64,000 nucleotides of DNA from Hyphomonas sp. (GTDB taxonomy: Bacteria; Pseudomonadota; Alphaproteobacteria; Caulobacterales; Hyphomonadaceae), in contig NZ_PNMA01000001.1 in assembly GCF_013823385.1 (NCBI RefSeq), positions 1-64,000 of the forward strand, given 5' to 3'. Each line of letters begins with the position of its first letter. The first letter of the stretch is position 1. The notes beneath the pieces were generated by a model that did no database searches, was not told the DNA's origin, and saw only the letters and a list, made by a program, of their open reading frames with translations. Of the stretch, positions 30,463 to 38,954 are shown piece by piece. The translations under genes and the position numbers were made by a program.

Positions 30463-30998
30463 TCTTCCTGATCCGTCACGGTGAAGCCGCGGCCAGTTGG
30501 GGCGACCATCCCGATCCGGGCCTTAGCGATCTTGGCAAGGGGCAGGCCGAAGCGGCCGCCGAAATCCTGACGCGGCTTGGCGCCACCAGCGCGATTTCCA
30601 GTCCCATGCAGCGCTGCCGGGAAACAGCGCGCCCCTTCGAGGCGCTTGCCGGGCTGACGGCGAAAATCGTTCCGGAAGTCTCCGAAATCTCGACCCCGGC
30701 CGGCATTGAAGACCGCGTGGCCTGGCTGCGCGGCCTGATGGCGGGCACATGGACCGAGGCTGGCGCCGATCTGTCCGGCTGGCGGTCGAGAATGTCCGAA
30801 ACTGTCACCAATCTGCCCGACGGTGTCGCGGTGTTTTCCCACTTTGTCGCCATCAATGCGCTGGTGGGCGCCCTTGAGGGCGATGACCGCGTCACTGTTT
30901 TCCGCCCCGGCCATTGTTCGGTCACCCGGCTGGAACGCCGCGGCGGCGTCCTGCGTGTTGCAGAATACGGGAGCGAATCCGCAACCCGCGTGCTATGA
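30459..30998 (+). CDS. SixA-like histidine phosphatase
   Basis: A 179-residue histidine-phosphatase-superfamily protein. N-terminal IFLIRHGEAA contains the phospho-acceptor His (RHG); the second catalytic His is in AVFSHFVAIN. Length and simplicity match SixA/phosphoglycerate-mutase-like small phosphatases. GTG start overlapping coq4 (GTGA) and ATGA overlap with nnr downstream tie the three genes together translationally. Substrate unknown; a phosphohistidine or small phosphoester is plausible. Confidence 0.85.
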   Translation: MIFLIRHGEAAASWGDHPDPGLSDLGKGQAEAAAEILTRLGATSAISSPMQRCRETARPFEALAGLTAKIVPEVSEISTPAGIEDRVAWLRGLMAGTWTEAGADLSGWRSRMSETVTNLPDGVAVFSHFVAINALVGALEGDDRVTVFRPGHCSVTRLERRGGVLRVAEYGSESATRVL

Positions 30999-32449
30999 GC
31001 CCTCCCATGGGAAGGCCAATACTTACACCGCAGGAGATGCTTGCCGCCGAGCAAGCCGTGATCAACGCCGGAACCGGACGGTTCACCCTGATGCAGAGGG
31101 CCGGCGAGGCGGTTGCCGAGTTCGTCCATGCCCATTGGCCCGATGGCCATATTCAGGTGCTGTGCGGGCCCGGCGGCAATGGCGGCGACGGGTTCATCGC
31201 GGCGGCGAAACTCGCCAAATTCTGGCGCAAGGTGGATGTCTACTGCACCCATCCGGTGGGCGAGCTGACCGGAGATGCCGCCAAGGCTGCCAGCCAGTGG
31301 GAAGGCCCCGTCCACACCCTCGAAGACGCCCTCAGCGCAGAGCCCGACCTGATCGTGGACGCGCTCTATGGCGCGGGCCTGAAGCGCCCTCTCGAAGGCC
31401 CCGCTGCCATGCTCGCCTTGCGCGGCGGGCGGGTCATCTCGGTCGACGTTCCTTCCGGCGTCGACGGCTATACCGGCAAGCCACTCGGCCCAGCCTTCCA
31501 GGCTGAAGCGACCCTCACCTTCGCCGCCCTGCGCCCGGCGCATGTGCTGCTGCCCGGCTCTGCCCTCTCTGGCGTCGTCATGGTCGCGGATATCGGCGTG
31601 CCGGTGCAGACCAATCTTGCAGAAAACAGCCCCGTACTCTGGCACAGCCAGATGCCGCAGCCCGGCTTTGGCGTGCACAAATTCCAGCGCGGCCATCTCA
31701 AAGTGGTCAGCGGCGGCCCCTGGAACACCGGCGCGGCGCGCCTCACCGCCAGGGCTGGCCTGCGCGCCGGGGCAGGGCTGGTCACAATGCTCTCCCCGCC
31801 GGAAGCTGCGGGCGTTCATGCGGCACATCTCACCGCGATCATGCTCGCCCCGTTCCAGACCGCAGATGACCTCGCCGCCTATGCGGCGCGCGCCAGCGCC
31901 ATGGTCATCGGCCCGGCCGCCGGGATCAACGAGGCTACCCGCGCCAATGTCGAAGCCTTGCTGAAGACCCCGGCGCGTCTCCTGCTGGACGCGGACGCCC
32001 TCACCGTGTTCGGTGAAGACCCAGATGCGCTGTTCAGGCAATTGCGGCCCACAGACATCCTCACCCCGCATGAGGGCGAGTTCTCGCGCCTGTTCGGAGA
32101 TCTGCTCGCCACCAGCGACAACAAGGTGCAGGCCACCCGCGCCGCTGCCGCCAAAGCCGGCTGCGTGATCCTGCTGAAGGGGGCCGATACGGTCATCGCG
32201 CAGCCCGACGGGAACGCCCTCGTCAACACCCACGCCACCCGCTGGCTCGCGACGGCAGGCTCAGGCGACGTGCTGGCCGGCATCATCGCCGGGTTCATGG
32301 CGCAGGGGGTAGACACCTTCGTTGCCGCCGCCATTGGCAGCTGGCTTCACGGCGAGGCTGGCCGCCGCGTTGGCGCGGGCCTGATTGCAGAAGATATCGA
32401 AAAGCAGCTGCCCATCATCCTCAGCGCGCTGCACGGGGAATTCGGCTGA
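30995..32449 (+). CDS. nnr: Bifunctional NAD(P)H-hydrate epimerase/dehydratase
   Basis: A 484-residue metabolite-repair enzyme. Residues 1-210 form the YjeF_N epimerase domain (LTPQEMLAAEQ start, CGPGGNGGDGF, ALYGAGL, SVDVPSGVDGYTG). Residues about 230-484 form the ribokinase-like ADP/ATP-dependent dehydratase domain (HKFQRGHLKVV, LLDADALTVF, LTPHEGEFSRL, and the catalytic AGSGDVLAGI with Asp425). Start ATG at 30995 overlaps the phosphatase stop; the ATG at 31007 is an alternative. Complete and normal length. Confidence 0.96.
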   Translation: MSPPMGRPILTPQEMLAAEQAVINAGTGRFTLMQRAGEAVAEFVHAHWPDGHIQVLCGPGGNGGDGFIAAAKLAKFWRKVDVYCTHPVGELTGDAAKAASQWEGPVHTLEDALSAEPDLIVDALYGAGLKRPLEGPAAMLALRGGRVISVDVPSGVDGYTGKPLGPAFQAEATLTFAALRPAHVLLPGSALSGVVMVADIGVPVQTNLAENSPVLWHSQMPQPGFGVHKFQRGHLKVVSGGPWNTGAARLTARAGLRAGAGLVTMLSPPEAAGVHAAHLTAIMLAPFQTADDLAAYAARASAMVIGPAAGINEATRANVEALLKTPARLLLDADALTVFGEDPDALFRQLRPTDILTPHEGEFSRLFGDLLATSDNKVQATRAAAAKAGCVILLKGADTVIAQPDGNALVNTHATRWLATAGSGDVLAGIIAGFMAQGVDTFVAAAIGSWLHGEAGRRVGAGLIAEDIEKQLPIILSALHGEFG

Positions 32450-32456
32450 GCGCGGG

Positions 32457-32963
32457 TCAGATCGGCCGCGCCATCAGGCGTGCCCCCGGCCCGTATATAG
32501 CGAGAATGTAAGCCCGCTTGGCCTCGGTGACGCGCGCAAAGGGCACAAATCCAACCCTGTCCCAATAGGTGCCGGACTGGCCGACGGCCACCAGGCTTGC
32601 CGCATCAAAGCCCAGCGCGTGCGCCGTTTGATAGGCGTCCTCCAGCAAGGCTCTGGCAATCCCGCCGCCGCGCGCGTCCGGCAGAAGGGCGATATCATGG
32701 ATGAAGAAACAGTCCGGCTCGGGCAGGTCTTCGGGAAATTTCTGATTGTTTACAGGCGCGTCGCCAAACTTCCATGGGAAAGCGACCACATAGCCCACCA
32801 TACGCCCGTTCTGATAGGCGACCCGGAAAAACTCCCCAAAACGCGCGATGCGGTTGGCAAACACCTCCGGCGTTTCCCGCAAGTCCGGCGTGAAGGCCTC
32901 GGCCTGGATCTGCACGACCTCATCGATATGGGCCGCAGTCATGGGGACGATCTGGAGGGTCAT
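32457..32963 (-). CDS. GNAT-family N-acetyltransferase
   Basis: A 168-residue acetyltransferase of the GNAT fold. The acetyl-CoA pyrophosphate loop is readable as ALLPDARGGGIARALLEDA (R/Q-x-x-G-x-G/A type), followed by beta-alpha elements SLVAVGQSGTYWDRVGFVPF typical of small-molecule acetyltransferases. Convergent with nnr, 7 bases from its stop. Substrate unknown. Confidence 0.85.
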   Translation of the reverse strand: MTLQIVPMTAAHIDEVVQIQAEAFTPDLRETPEVFANRIARFGEFFRVAYQNGRMVGYVVAFPWKFGDAPVNNQKFPEDLPEPDCFFIHDIALLPDARGGGIARALLEDAYQTAHALGFDAASLVAVGQSGTYWDRVGFVPFARVTEAKRAYILAIYGPGARLMARPI

Positions 32964-33060
32964 TTGAAACGGGCAGGCTGAAGTCTGGGAGGGAAGAGGT
33001 CCATATGGCGTATCGGGCCAAAGGTGCCAGAGGGGCTCAGCAGTCAGCCCGGCTCAACAA

Positions 33061-33145
33061 TGGTGCGGATGAAAGGACTCGAACCTTCACACCTTGCGGC
33101 GCTGGAACCTAAATCCAGTGCGTCTACCAATTCCGCCACATCCGC
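33061..33145 (-). tRNA. tRNA-Leu (anticodon UAG)
   Basis: An 85-base class II tRNA on the minus strand with CCA encoded. The acceptor stem pairs GCGGATG with CATCCGC; the anticodon stem-loop is CTGGA-TTTAGGT-TCCAG giving anticodon TAG; the variable arm is long as in tRNA-Leu; the T arm contains GGTTCGAGTCC. No integrase or duplicated 3' end is seen nearby. About 140 bases either side hold nothing else recognisable. Confidence 0.95.
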
Positions 33146-33288
33146 GTCCGAGCGCTTCCTACGCTACAGCGGCAAAGGCTGCAACCGGCCTTCTGAACTG
33201 CCGCAGCGGCGGGGAATGCCTGGCTATGGCGCCCGCGCGAGGCTCCGCCTTGCCATACCGTCAGGACAAGGAGGAAGCTTCCCCGCCA

Positions 33289-35019
33289 TCACTCCTGACA
33301 GGCACAGATCGCGCCGCCAAACCGGTCCGGGCCATAGCCGGCGATCTCCTGCGGCTCGGCGCAGGTGATTGCTTCGGCGGGCTGATACCGGATGTCCAGA
33401 CCCGCTTCCCGCATCAGGTAAATCCGCGACTGCACCATGTCCGGATAGACGCAGTAGGCTTCCCCGGCAGCCGTCATGGCAGTTATCTGGGCATTGGCTT
33501 CGGCGCCGCGCTTGGCGGTCAGCCAGAAGCCGGCGGCGCCTACGATCATGGCGTTCAGCAGCATGGCCGCTGCGATAGTGCCGCCGAGGATCTGTGCCGC
33601 GCGGTGGTTCGCTGCCAGCGCTGCCGCCGCAATACCCGCCGGCACGAACCAGAATTGCGGCACATAACGCGCCCACCAGTTCTGCGGCATCACGATCACC
33701 GAGAACATCATCACGGCACTGATCAGCAGTAGCCAGAGCGTTGCACGGCTGCGCCAGCGCGGCCGGATGATCAGTGCAGCAGCGCCGGCAATCGCCAGCA
33801 GAAAAATGCCGGAGAAAAAAGGCCCAAATCCGGAAAGACGAACATCCACGCCGCCGGCTGCGCGCAGCTCCTGCGGGGAGATGGAGAAGGGAAATTTCAG
33901 CTGCGGTATTGCCGCATAGCCCGAATGTGTTTCCGAGAAGAGAGAGTAGAAGAAACGTTCGGCTGCGGACATTCCTTCCAGAACTTCCGGCGTATTGTTG
34001 AGCGCAGGCACATCCCCGCTCATGATATCGACCGCGTTCTGCCCCATGATCGGGTGGAAGATGTGCCCGTGATCAAGGAAGTTCTGCATGTAGGGTGACC
34101 AGCCGAGCAGGACGACGGCTACAAAGGCAGGGGCAAACAGCGTTGCCGCAAGGCCAGCGGCGGGACGCAGGCCGCGCTGGAAGAAGATGCCCGCGCAGGC
34201 AAAAGCGCAGAAGATCACGAACACCGGAATGGCGGAGAATTTCAGGTTCAGGGCAAGCACCAGTGTGGCGAGCCCTGTGACCAGCGCCAGCTTGTCATCA
34301 TACCGCGCCCACATCACCATCGACGCGGTGAAGATCAGGATGCAGAGGCCCAGAAGGCCGTCATTCATCGCGGTAAAAAGCTGTGAGAGGACGATGGGGT
34401 TGAGCGCGGCCACACCGGTGAGCAGGACGGCGAACAGCCAGGAGAACCCCGCCCGGAAAAGCGCGCCAGCCATCAGCGCGGCGCCCGCAAAGAGGACAAG
34501 CAGGTTGAGAACCTTGCCCATCGCCAGCGGCAGGCCCGCCGCCATCAGCAGCGCGGCGAAATCCCATCCCCCGCGCGGATAGTGGACGGCCCACAGGGTA
34601 ATCGGATCACCGATCACAGGCGGCTCGGCATTGCCATGCACAGGGTTCCAGCCCTCTGCGAGGGCATAGATCGCCTGGAAATGATAATGTTGGCCATCAA
34701 TCGACGTGTCGTGAACCAGCCCGGTAACGATCAGCGCCGCGATGATGAGGCCCAGCGTGGCAAGCGGCGCAAAGCGCCAGCGGCCGGAAAGGAAAAGCCG
34801 GGGCAGGAAGAGCCCTCCGGCAAGCGATGCGCCCAGAATGACCCAGGCTGCCGGCGCAGAGAGTGTGCCGCCTACGGTAAACCACAGGGTCGTCAGGATG
34901 AAAGCCAGCACCGGGAAGAACACCAGCGGCGTTCCGATTTCCCACAGAACGACCGATTGCGCCGCTCTTGGGTCGTCACTCGCATGATCAAACGGGCTGT
35001 GGAGTAAACGTGCGATCAT
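33289..35019 (-). CDS. Multi-pass membrane protein, probable GT-C glycosyltransferase
   Basis: A 576-residue integral membrane protein with about 11-12 hydrophobic segments. An acidic loop after the second or third helix (VHDTSIDGQHYHFQAIYALAEG-type region, about residues 103-124) resembles the catalytic first periplasmic loop of GT-C enzymes, which use polyprenyl-phosphate sugars. Later loops carry HIFHPIMGQN. The C-terminal 80 residues form a soluble tail with four Cys (CVYP, CAEP, CACQE). I do not recognise a named family with certainty. It is divergent from a GT87 gene, at the edge of the glycan region. Confidence 0.6.
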   Translation of the reverse strand: MIARLLHSPFDHASDDPRAAQSVVLWEIGTPLVFFPVLAFILTTLWFTVGGTLSAPAAWVILGASLAGGLFLPRLFLSGRWRFAPLATLGLIIAALIVTGLVHDTSIDGQHYHFQAIYALAEGWNPVHGNAEPPVIGDPITLWAVHYPRGGWDFAALLMAAGLPLAMGKVLNLLVLFAGAALMAGALFRAGFSWLFAVLLTGVAALNPIVLSQLFTAMNDGLLGLCILIFTASMVMWARYDDKLALVTGLATLVLALNLKFSAIPVFVIFCAFACAGIFFQRGLRPAAGLAATLFAPAFVAVVLLGWSPYMQNFLDHGHIFHPIMGQNAVDIMSGDVPALNNTPEVLEGMSAAERFFYSLFSETHSGYAAIPQLKFPFSISPQELRAAGGVDVRLSGFGPFFSGIFLLAIAGAAALIIRPRWRSRATLWLLLISAVMMFSVIVMPQNWWARYVPQFWFVPAGIAAAALAANHRAAQILGGTIAAAMLLNAMIVGAAGFWLTAKRGAEANAQITAMTAAGEAYCVYPDMVQSRIYLMREAGLDIRYQPAEAITCAEPQEIAGYGPDRFGGAICACQE

Positions 35020-35415
35020 GGCAGGGGCACACTGAATTGTTGAACCGGTGGGGGCTGCAGGCAGGAATGCAATTTGCGTGCAAGATCAGCGGGGTTTCCG
35101 CTGAAAAATTCCCGCCGCCGCGAATGATCAGCGAATGATATGGTTATCAAATCCGGCGTCTCCCCAGCTGGAGACTTGGCACGCGGGAGGAAGCGCCGTC
35201 AATCAGCCTGCCCCCTCAGGCGCGGCGCGTATCATCCTGTCCGCAAATGAGGCCTCTGATACGGCGCCGCCGCCGCAGATTTGTGCCGGATTTGCTTGGG
35301 ATTCCTGCGTATGCGCGCGCAACCGCCGGGGGCCAGAAAATATCGCCGGAAGGGCATGTTCTTCTGGCATTCTGCTTGCTTTGCGATATTGGGATCAGAC
35401 TGGACGGGGACACAA
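35020..35415. other. 396-base divergent intergenic region
   Basis: No convincing gene. It separates the GT-C-like gene (minus) from a GT87 gene (plus) and should contain both promoters. Visible structure: a palindrome GTCTCC-ccagct-GGAGAC at 35158-35175, and a looser inverted pair around GCGCGTATCA (about 35225) and TGATACGGCGC (about 35256). I could not fix a -35/-10 pair with confidence. Confidence 0.6.
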
Positions 35416-36804
35416 ATGTCGAATTTGCGCTCAAAGGCTGTGGCAGGCCGTCTGTCTGCATTCGTGGCCGGTTCGCCGAGAACCAGCGTCGCGCTGGTGA
35501 TGTACGCCCTTCTGGCTTGTGTGCTGCTGATCAGTATTGTGCTTGCCCTGACGGGCCAACAGTCTGCCGCATGGATTTTGCGCGGTATGGTGTCAGGTGA
35601 AATTCTGGACGCTGCGGACTCCTGGAATGTGATGATCGTGGCGCTCGAATGGCTGGACGCGCATCCGGCTGCGGACGGCAATCTCTATCGCGAAGTATTC
35701 TTCGAGCAGCAGAACAAGTTCCAGTATGCGCCCACCAGCCTGGTGCCACTCGATGCGCTGCGGATGATGGGGGTTAAGCTCACTCCGGTGCTGCTGAACG
35801 ATTTGAACCGCGTGATCCTGATTGCCGGCGCTCTGGGCGTTGGCGTGCTGGGCTGGCTGGTGCCAGCGCGTCTGCTCAATGGCCCGCTTGATGCCGACAC
35901 GCGCCGCGCGCGGCTGCTTCTCTCGGTTGCTGCGGCGGGCGCGGCGCTGCTCTTTTTCCCGTTCATCTATGGCTATCATATCGGCCAGCTGCAGGTCTGG
36001 ATAAACGCCCTGTTCGTTGCGGCGTGTATCGCCTGGTTGAGTGGCCACCGCGCCACCACCGGCGTGCTGATCGGGCTCGTCTGCATGCTGAAGCCGCAGT
36101 TTGGCCTGTTCCTCATCTGGGGGGCGCTGCGGCGCGAGTGGCGCTTCACCGCAGCGCTGCTGGCCACCGGCACGCTCGGCCTCGCCCTGTCGGTCATGCT
36201 CTACGGTTTCGGCAACCATCTCGCTTATCTGGAAGTGCTCTCCTTCCTCTCCAGGCATGGCGAATCCTACTGGGCAAACCAGTCTGCCAACGGCCTGATG
36301 CAGCGCATCTTCGAAAATGGCGAAATTCATAATTTCGGCGTCGATGCATTTCCCCCATTCCATCCGGTCATTTACGCTGGCTCCATGCTCGTGACCGTTG
36401 CGTTCCTGGCTGGCATTTTCCGGCTGCGGCGTGGGGAAGGGGAGGTTGTAGCCTTCTACGACTTCATGCTCGCGGCGCTGGTGTTCACCGCCGCCTCGCC
36501 CATCGCCTGGGAACACCATTACGGTATTCTGGCGCCGATATTCGTCGTCATTGCCTCGGTGTGGGTGCTGGCGGCGCCGCGCAGCGGTCCTGTCTGGCTC
36601 GGCGTGGGGCTATGTCTGGCTTTCTTCATTGCGGCTCTTCCCCTCTGGGGCCTGCAATATGCGCCCGGCATACTGCATGTGTTGATGTCGCATCTCTATC
36701 TGGCGGCGCTGTTCGTGCTGGCCGCTCTCTGGGGGCTGGTGACAGGCCGCTGGGGCCGCCTGCCGCCGGGCGTCCCTTCGCGCGCAGCTGGGGAAGCGGC
36801 GTGA
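35416..36804 (+). CDS. GT87-family (DUF2029) membrane glycosyltransferase
   Basis: A 462-residue polytopic membrane protein of the GT87 type, polyprenyl-phosphate-sugar-dependent glycosyltransferases known from mycobacterial mannan and lipoglycan synthesis. Family cues are an N-terminal acidic loop with DSWNVMIVALEWLDAH, the helix pair IYGYHIGQLQVWINAL (GQ/GNxN-like motif), and the mid-protein CMLKPQFGLFLIWG (conserved KPxxG/L). I prefer the ATG at 35416; an upstream frame to 35281 adds Cys/Arg-rich residues unlike the family. A second GT87 gene follows after 91 bases. Confidence 0.75.
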   Translation: MSNLRSKAVAGRLSAFVAGSPRTSVALVMYALLACVLLISIVLALTGQQSAAWILRGMVSGEILDAADSWNVMIVALEWLDAHPAADGNLYREVFFEQQNKFQYAPTSLVPLDALRMMGVKLTPVLLNDLNRVILIAGALGVGVLGWLVPARLLNGPLDADTRRARLLLSVAAAGAALLFFPFIYGYHIGQLQVWINALFVAACIAWLSGHRATTGVLIGLVCMLKPQFGLFLIWGALRREWRFTAALLATGTLGLALSVMLYGFGNHLAYLEVLSFLSRHGESYWANQSANGLMQRIFENGEIHNFGVDAFPPFHPVIYAGSMLVTVAFLAGIFRLRRGEGEVVAFYDFMLAALVFTAASPIAWEHHYGILAPIFVVIASVWVLAAPRSGPVWLGVGLCLAFFIAALPLWGLQYAPGILHVLMSHLYLAALFVLAALWGLVTGRWGRLPPGVPSRAAGEAA

Positions 36805-36895
36805 TGCTTCTCTCCTTGCGCGCGTCCCGTGCAGCTTTTGGCGCCCAACCGGGCTACTGCCTTGCTGAACTGATGACCTTCCGGGTGGGGCACAT

Positions 36896-38185
36896 ATGCA
36901 ATCGCTGATCGTAAACGGGCTGCATCTTGCCGGGGCGATCGCCGGCTTTCTGGTGATCTACCGGCTTGCCGGCTCGGCCCAGCTGTCGCGCTTTCTCTGG
37001 CCATTCACGCTCCTGGCGGGCGGCGCTATGGCAGCCTTCATCTTCCTGGTCACCCAGCCGACCCTGGAGTTCATCTTCTGGGACTTCCGCTACTGCTACT
37101 GGCTGGCTGGCAATCTCATCTGGCAGGGCCCGCCAGCGCTGATGAGCTCCTATGACGATGTGCTGTTCGTCAATATTCCCATCGTCGCCTATCTCTTCGC
37201 GCCGTTTGGGCTGCTCTCTCCCATGGCGGCGTCCGTTGTCTTCACGGTGCTCGGCCTCGCCGCTGCCTGGGCGATCTGGCGGTTGCTGGTGCAGATGTTC
37301 GCGCTCGATCAGCGGGAAAGCGCGCTGCTCTGCTTTGCCCTCTGTGTCTATGGCCCGCTCATCTATGTGCTGAAGGTCGGCAACACATCGCATTTCATGC
37401 TGCTGCTGTTGCTGGGCGGCCTGATGATGGCGCGTTCGGGAAAGGATGTTTCCGCTGGCCTCCTATTCGGAATTGCTGCGGTCATCAAGCCATCCCTGCT
37501 GCTGATCGGCGTGCTTTACTTCCTGCGGGGGCGTTGGCTGGTCGTCGCGGGCGGGGCGGCCGTTGTCACCGGTTCTGTGGTCTTGTCATTGCTGATCTTC
37601 GGCTGGGACATGCACGTCTACTGGTATGAAAAGACCATCCAGCCATTTACCTCCAACCCCGTGCTCGCCAGCGCCAACCAGGCGGTGAGCGGCATGGTCG
37701 CGCGGTTTCAGTCCGGCGGCACGGACTGGCAGGATTTCAGCCCCTACCTCCTGTCGCCCGTCAGCAGGCTGATCGTCCAGGCCCTGACCCTGACACTCCT
37801 TGCCGGCATGGTCTACGCCGTCTGGCGCTCAGGCCGGATGTTCCGCCTGTCCAATCAGGATGTGGAGCTGGAAGTCCTGATGATCCTTGCGCTTGGCCTG
37901 TCGGTATCGGCGCTGTCCTGGGCCCACTATCATATCTGGGCGCTGCCGGCGCTTGTGCTTCTGTGGGTGCGGTCGCGGCCCGGAGAGCCGCTCGCGCGCC
38001 TGCGCTGGCCTTTGATCGCAACCTATGCCCTGCTGGCCGGTACAGTCTTCGTCAGCCATTCGATGACGCTGGGCCGGTTCGGCTTTGCTTCCAACTTCAT
38101 CGTCTCGCACTGGCTATGGGGCGCGCTCGCCACGCTGATCTTGCTCGGGATCGTCAGGGCCCAGCGTACGCTGCCCACCGGCTGA
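36896..38185 (+). CDS. GT87-family (DUF2029) membrane glycosyltransferase
   Basis: A 429-residue polytopic membrane protein with the same architecture as its upstream neighbour. It has an early acidic/aromatic loop (FIFWDFRYCYWLAGNLIW), YVLKVGNTSHFMLLLLLGG (GN-x-x-x motif) and AAVIKPSLLLIGVLYF, the GT87 lysine-proline signature. GGGTGGGG serves as ribosome-binding site. The stop abuts the convergent SDR gene (0 bases between). The two GT87 proteins probably add successive sugars of the same glycan at the periplasmic face. Confidence 0.75.
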   Translation: MQSLIVNGLHLAGAIAGFLVIYRLAGSAQLSRFLWPFTLLAGGAMAAFIFLVTQPTLEFIFWDFRYCYWLAGNLIWQGPPALMSSYDDVLFVNIPIVAYLFAPFGLLSPMAASVVFTVLGLAAAWAIWRLLVQMFALDQRESALLCFALCVYGPLIYVLKVGNTSHFMLLLLLGGLMMARSGKDVSAGLLFGIAAVIKPSLLLIGVLYFLRGRWLVVAGGAAVVTGSVVLSLLIFGWDMHVYWYEKTIQPFTSNPVLASANQAVSGMVARFQSGGTDWQDFSPYLLSPVSRLIVQALTLTLLAGMVYAVWRSGRMFRLSNQDVELEVLMILALGLSVSALSWAHYHIWALPALVLLWVRSRPGEPLARLRWPLIATYALLAGTVFVSHSMTLGRFGFASNFIVSHWLWGALATLILLGIVRAQRTLPTG

Positions 38186-38950
38186 TCAGCAGGAAACGCC
38201 GCCGTCCACCAGGATTGTCTGCCCGGTGATCATGCGCGCGCCATCCGACAGCAGGAAGCGCACCAGATTGGTCACGTCCTCGTCCTCGGCCAGCATGCCC
38301 AGCGGTGTGCGGTTGACGATCTGGTTCAGCTGAACCGGTGTGAGCACGGACGACATTTCCGTCAGCACATAGCCCGGCGCCACCGAGTTCACGGTAATCT
38401 TGCGGCGGCCCAGCTCCCGCGCCAGCGCGCGGGTAAGGCCATCCATGCCGGCTTTGGAGGCCGAATAGGCGCTCATGCCGTTATAGCCCCGGCTGCCGAT
38501 GATGGAGGAGATGTTGATGATGCGCCCGCCCTTGTTGGCGCGCAGCATATATTCCGACGCTGCGCGAGCCGCCTGAATGGCGCCGAACAGGTTCACCTTG
38601 AGGATCTTTTCCGTCTCGCGGTTCGGGAAGGAGGCGAGAATACCCGTCTGCGCAACGCCGGCATTGTTCACGAGGCCCCACAGATTGTCCTTGCCCGCCC
38701 ATTCGACGGCGGCATTGACGAACGCGTCCACCTGATCGGCCTCACCCACTTCGCAGCGGCTCCAGAAGAAGCGTGATCCGTATTCCGGATGCGCTGCCAG
38801 CGCTTCGATATTGGCAGACTTTGAACGCGAGCAGGTGGAGATGCGATACCCGTCGGCCAGCAGGCTTTCGATCATCGCCGCGCCGAGGCCCCGGCTGCCG
38901 CCGGTCACGATCACATGGCGTGAATTAATGGAGGGCGCGGAGCCAGTCAT
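38186..38950 (-). CDS. Short-chain dehydrogenase/reductase, FabG-like
   Basis: A 254-residue SDR. Cofactor motif VTGGSRGLGAAM near residue 15, NNAG, catalytic Ser-Tyr-Lys (NISSIIGS ... SAYSASKAG), and the ending ITGQTILVDGGVSC, all classical FabG-type. NADP(H) preference is suggested by the CSRSKS stretch after beta-2. Start is the Met at 38950; the longer frame overlaps the upstream ligase gene. Last gene of the MBOAT-SGNH-carrier-ligase-SDR operon, 4 bases after the ligase stop. By context it may reduce or oxidise a carrier-bound acyl group before transfer; acting on a sugar is an alternative. Confidence 0.85.
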   Translation of the reverse strand: MTGSAPSINSRHVIVTGGSRGLGAAMIESLLADGYRISTCSRSKSANIEALAAHPEYGSRFFWSRCEVGEADQVDAFVNAAVEWAGKDNLWGLVNNAGVAQTGILASFPNRETEKILKVNLFGAIQAARAASEYMLRANKGGRIINISSIIGSRGYNGMSAYSASKAGMDGLTRALARELGRRKITVNSVAPGYVLTEMSSVLTPVQLNQIVNRTPLGMLAEDEDVTNLVRFLLSDGARMITGQTILVDGGVSC

Positions 38951-38954
38951 GTTT

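Noticed and set aside
30476-32233. 585-codon minus-strand frame opposite the phosphatase and nnr genes
   Set aside because: nnr and the phosphatase are unmistakable on the other strand. The antisense product is low-complexity Gly/Arg/Ala.
33061-33145. tRNA-Leu as a mobile-element attachment site
   Set aside because: No integrase, no repeated tRNA 3' end and no composition shift are seen on either side.
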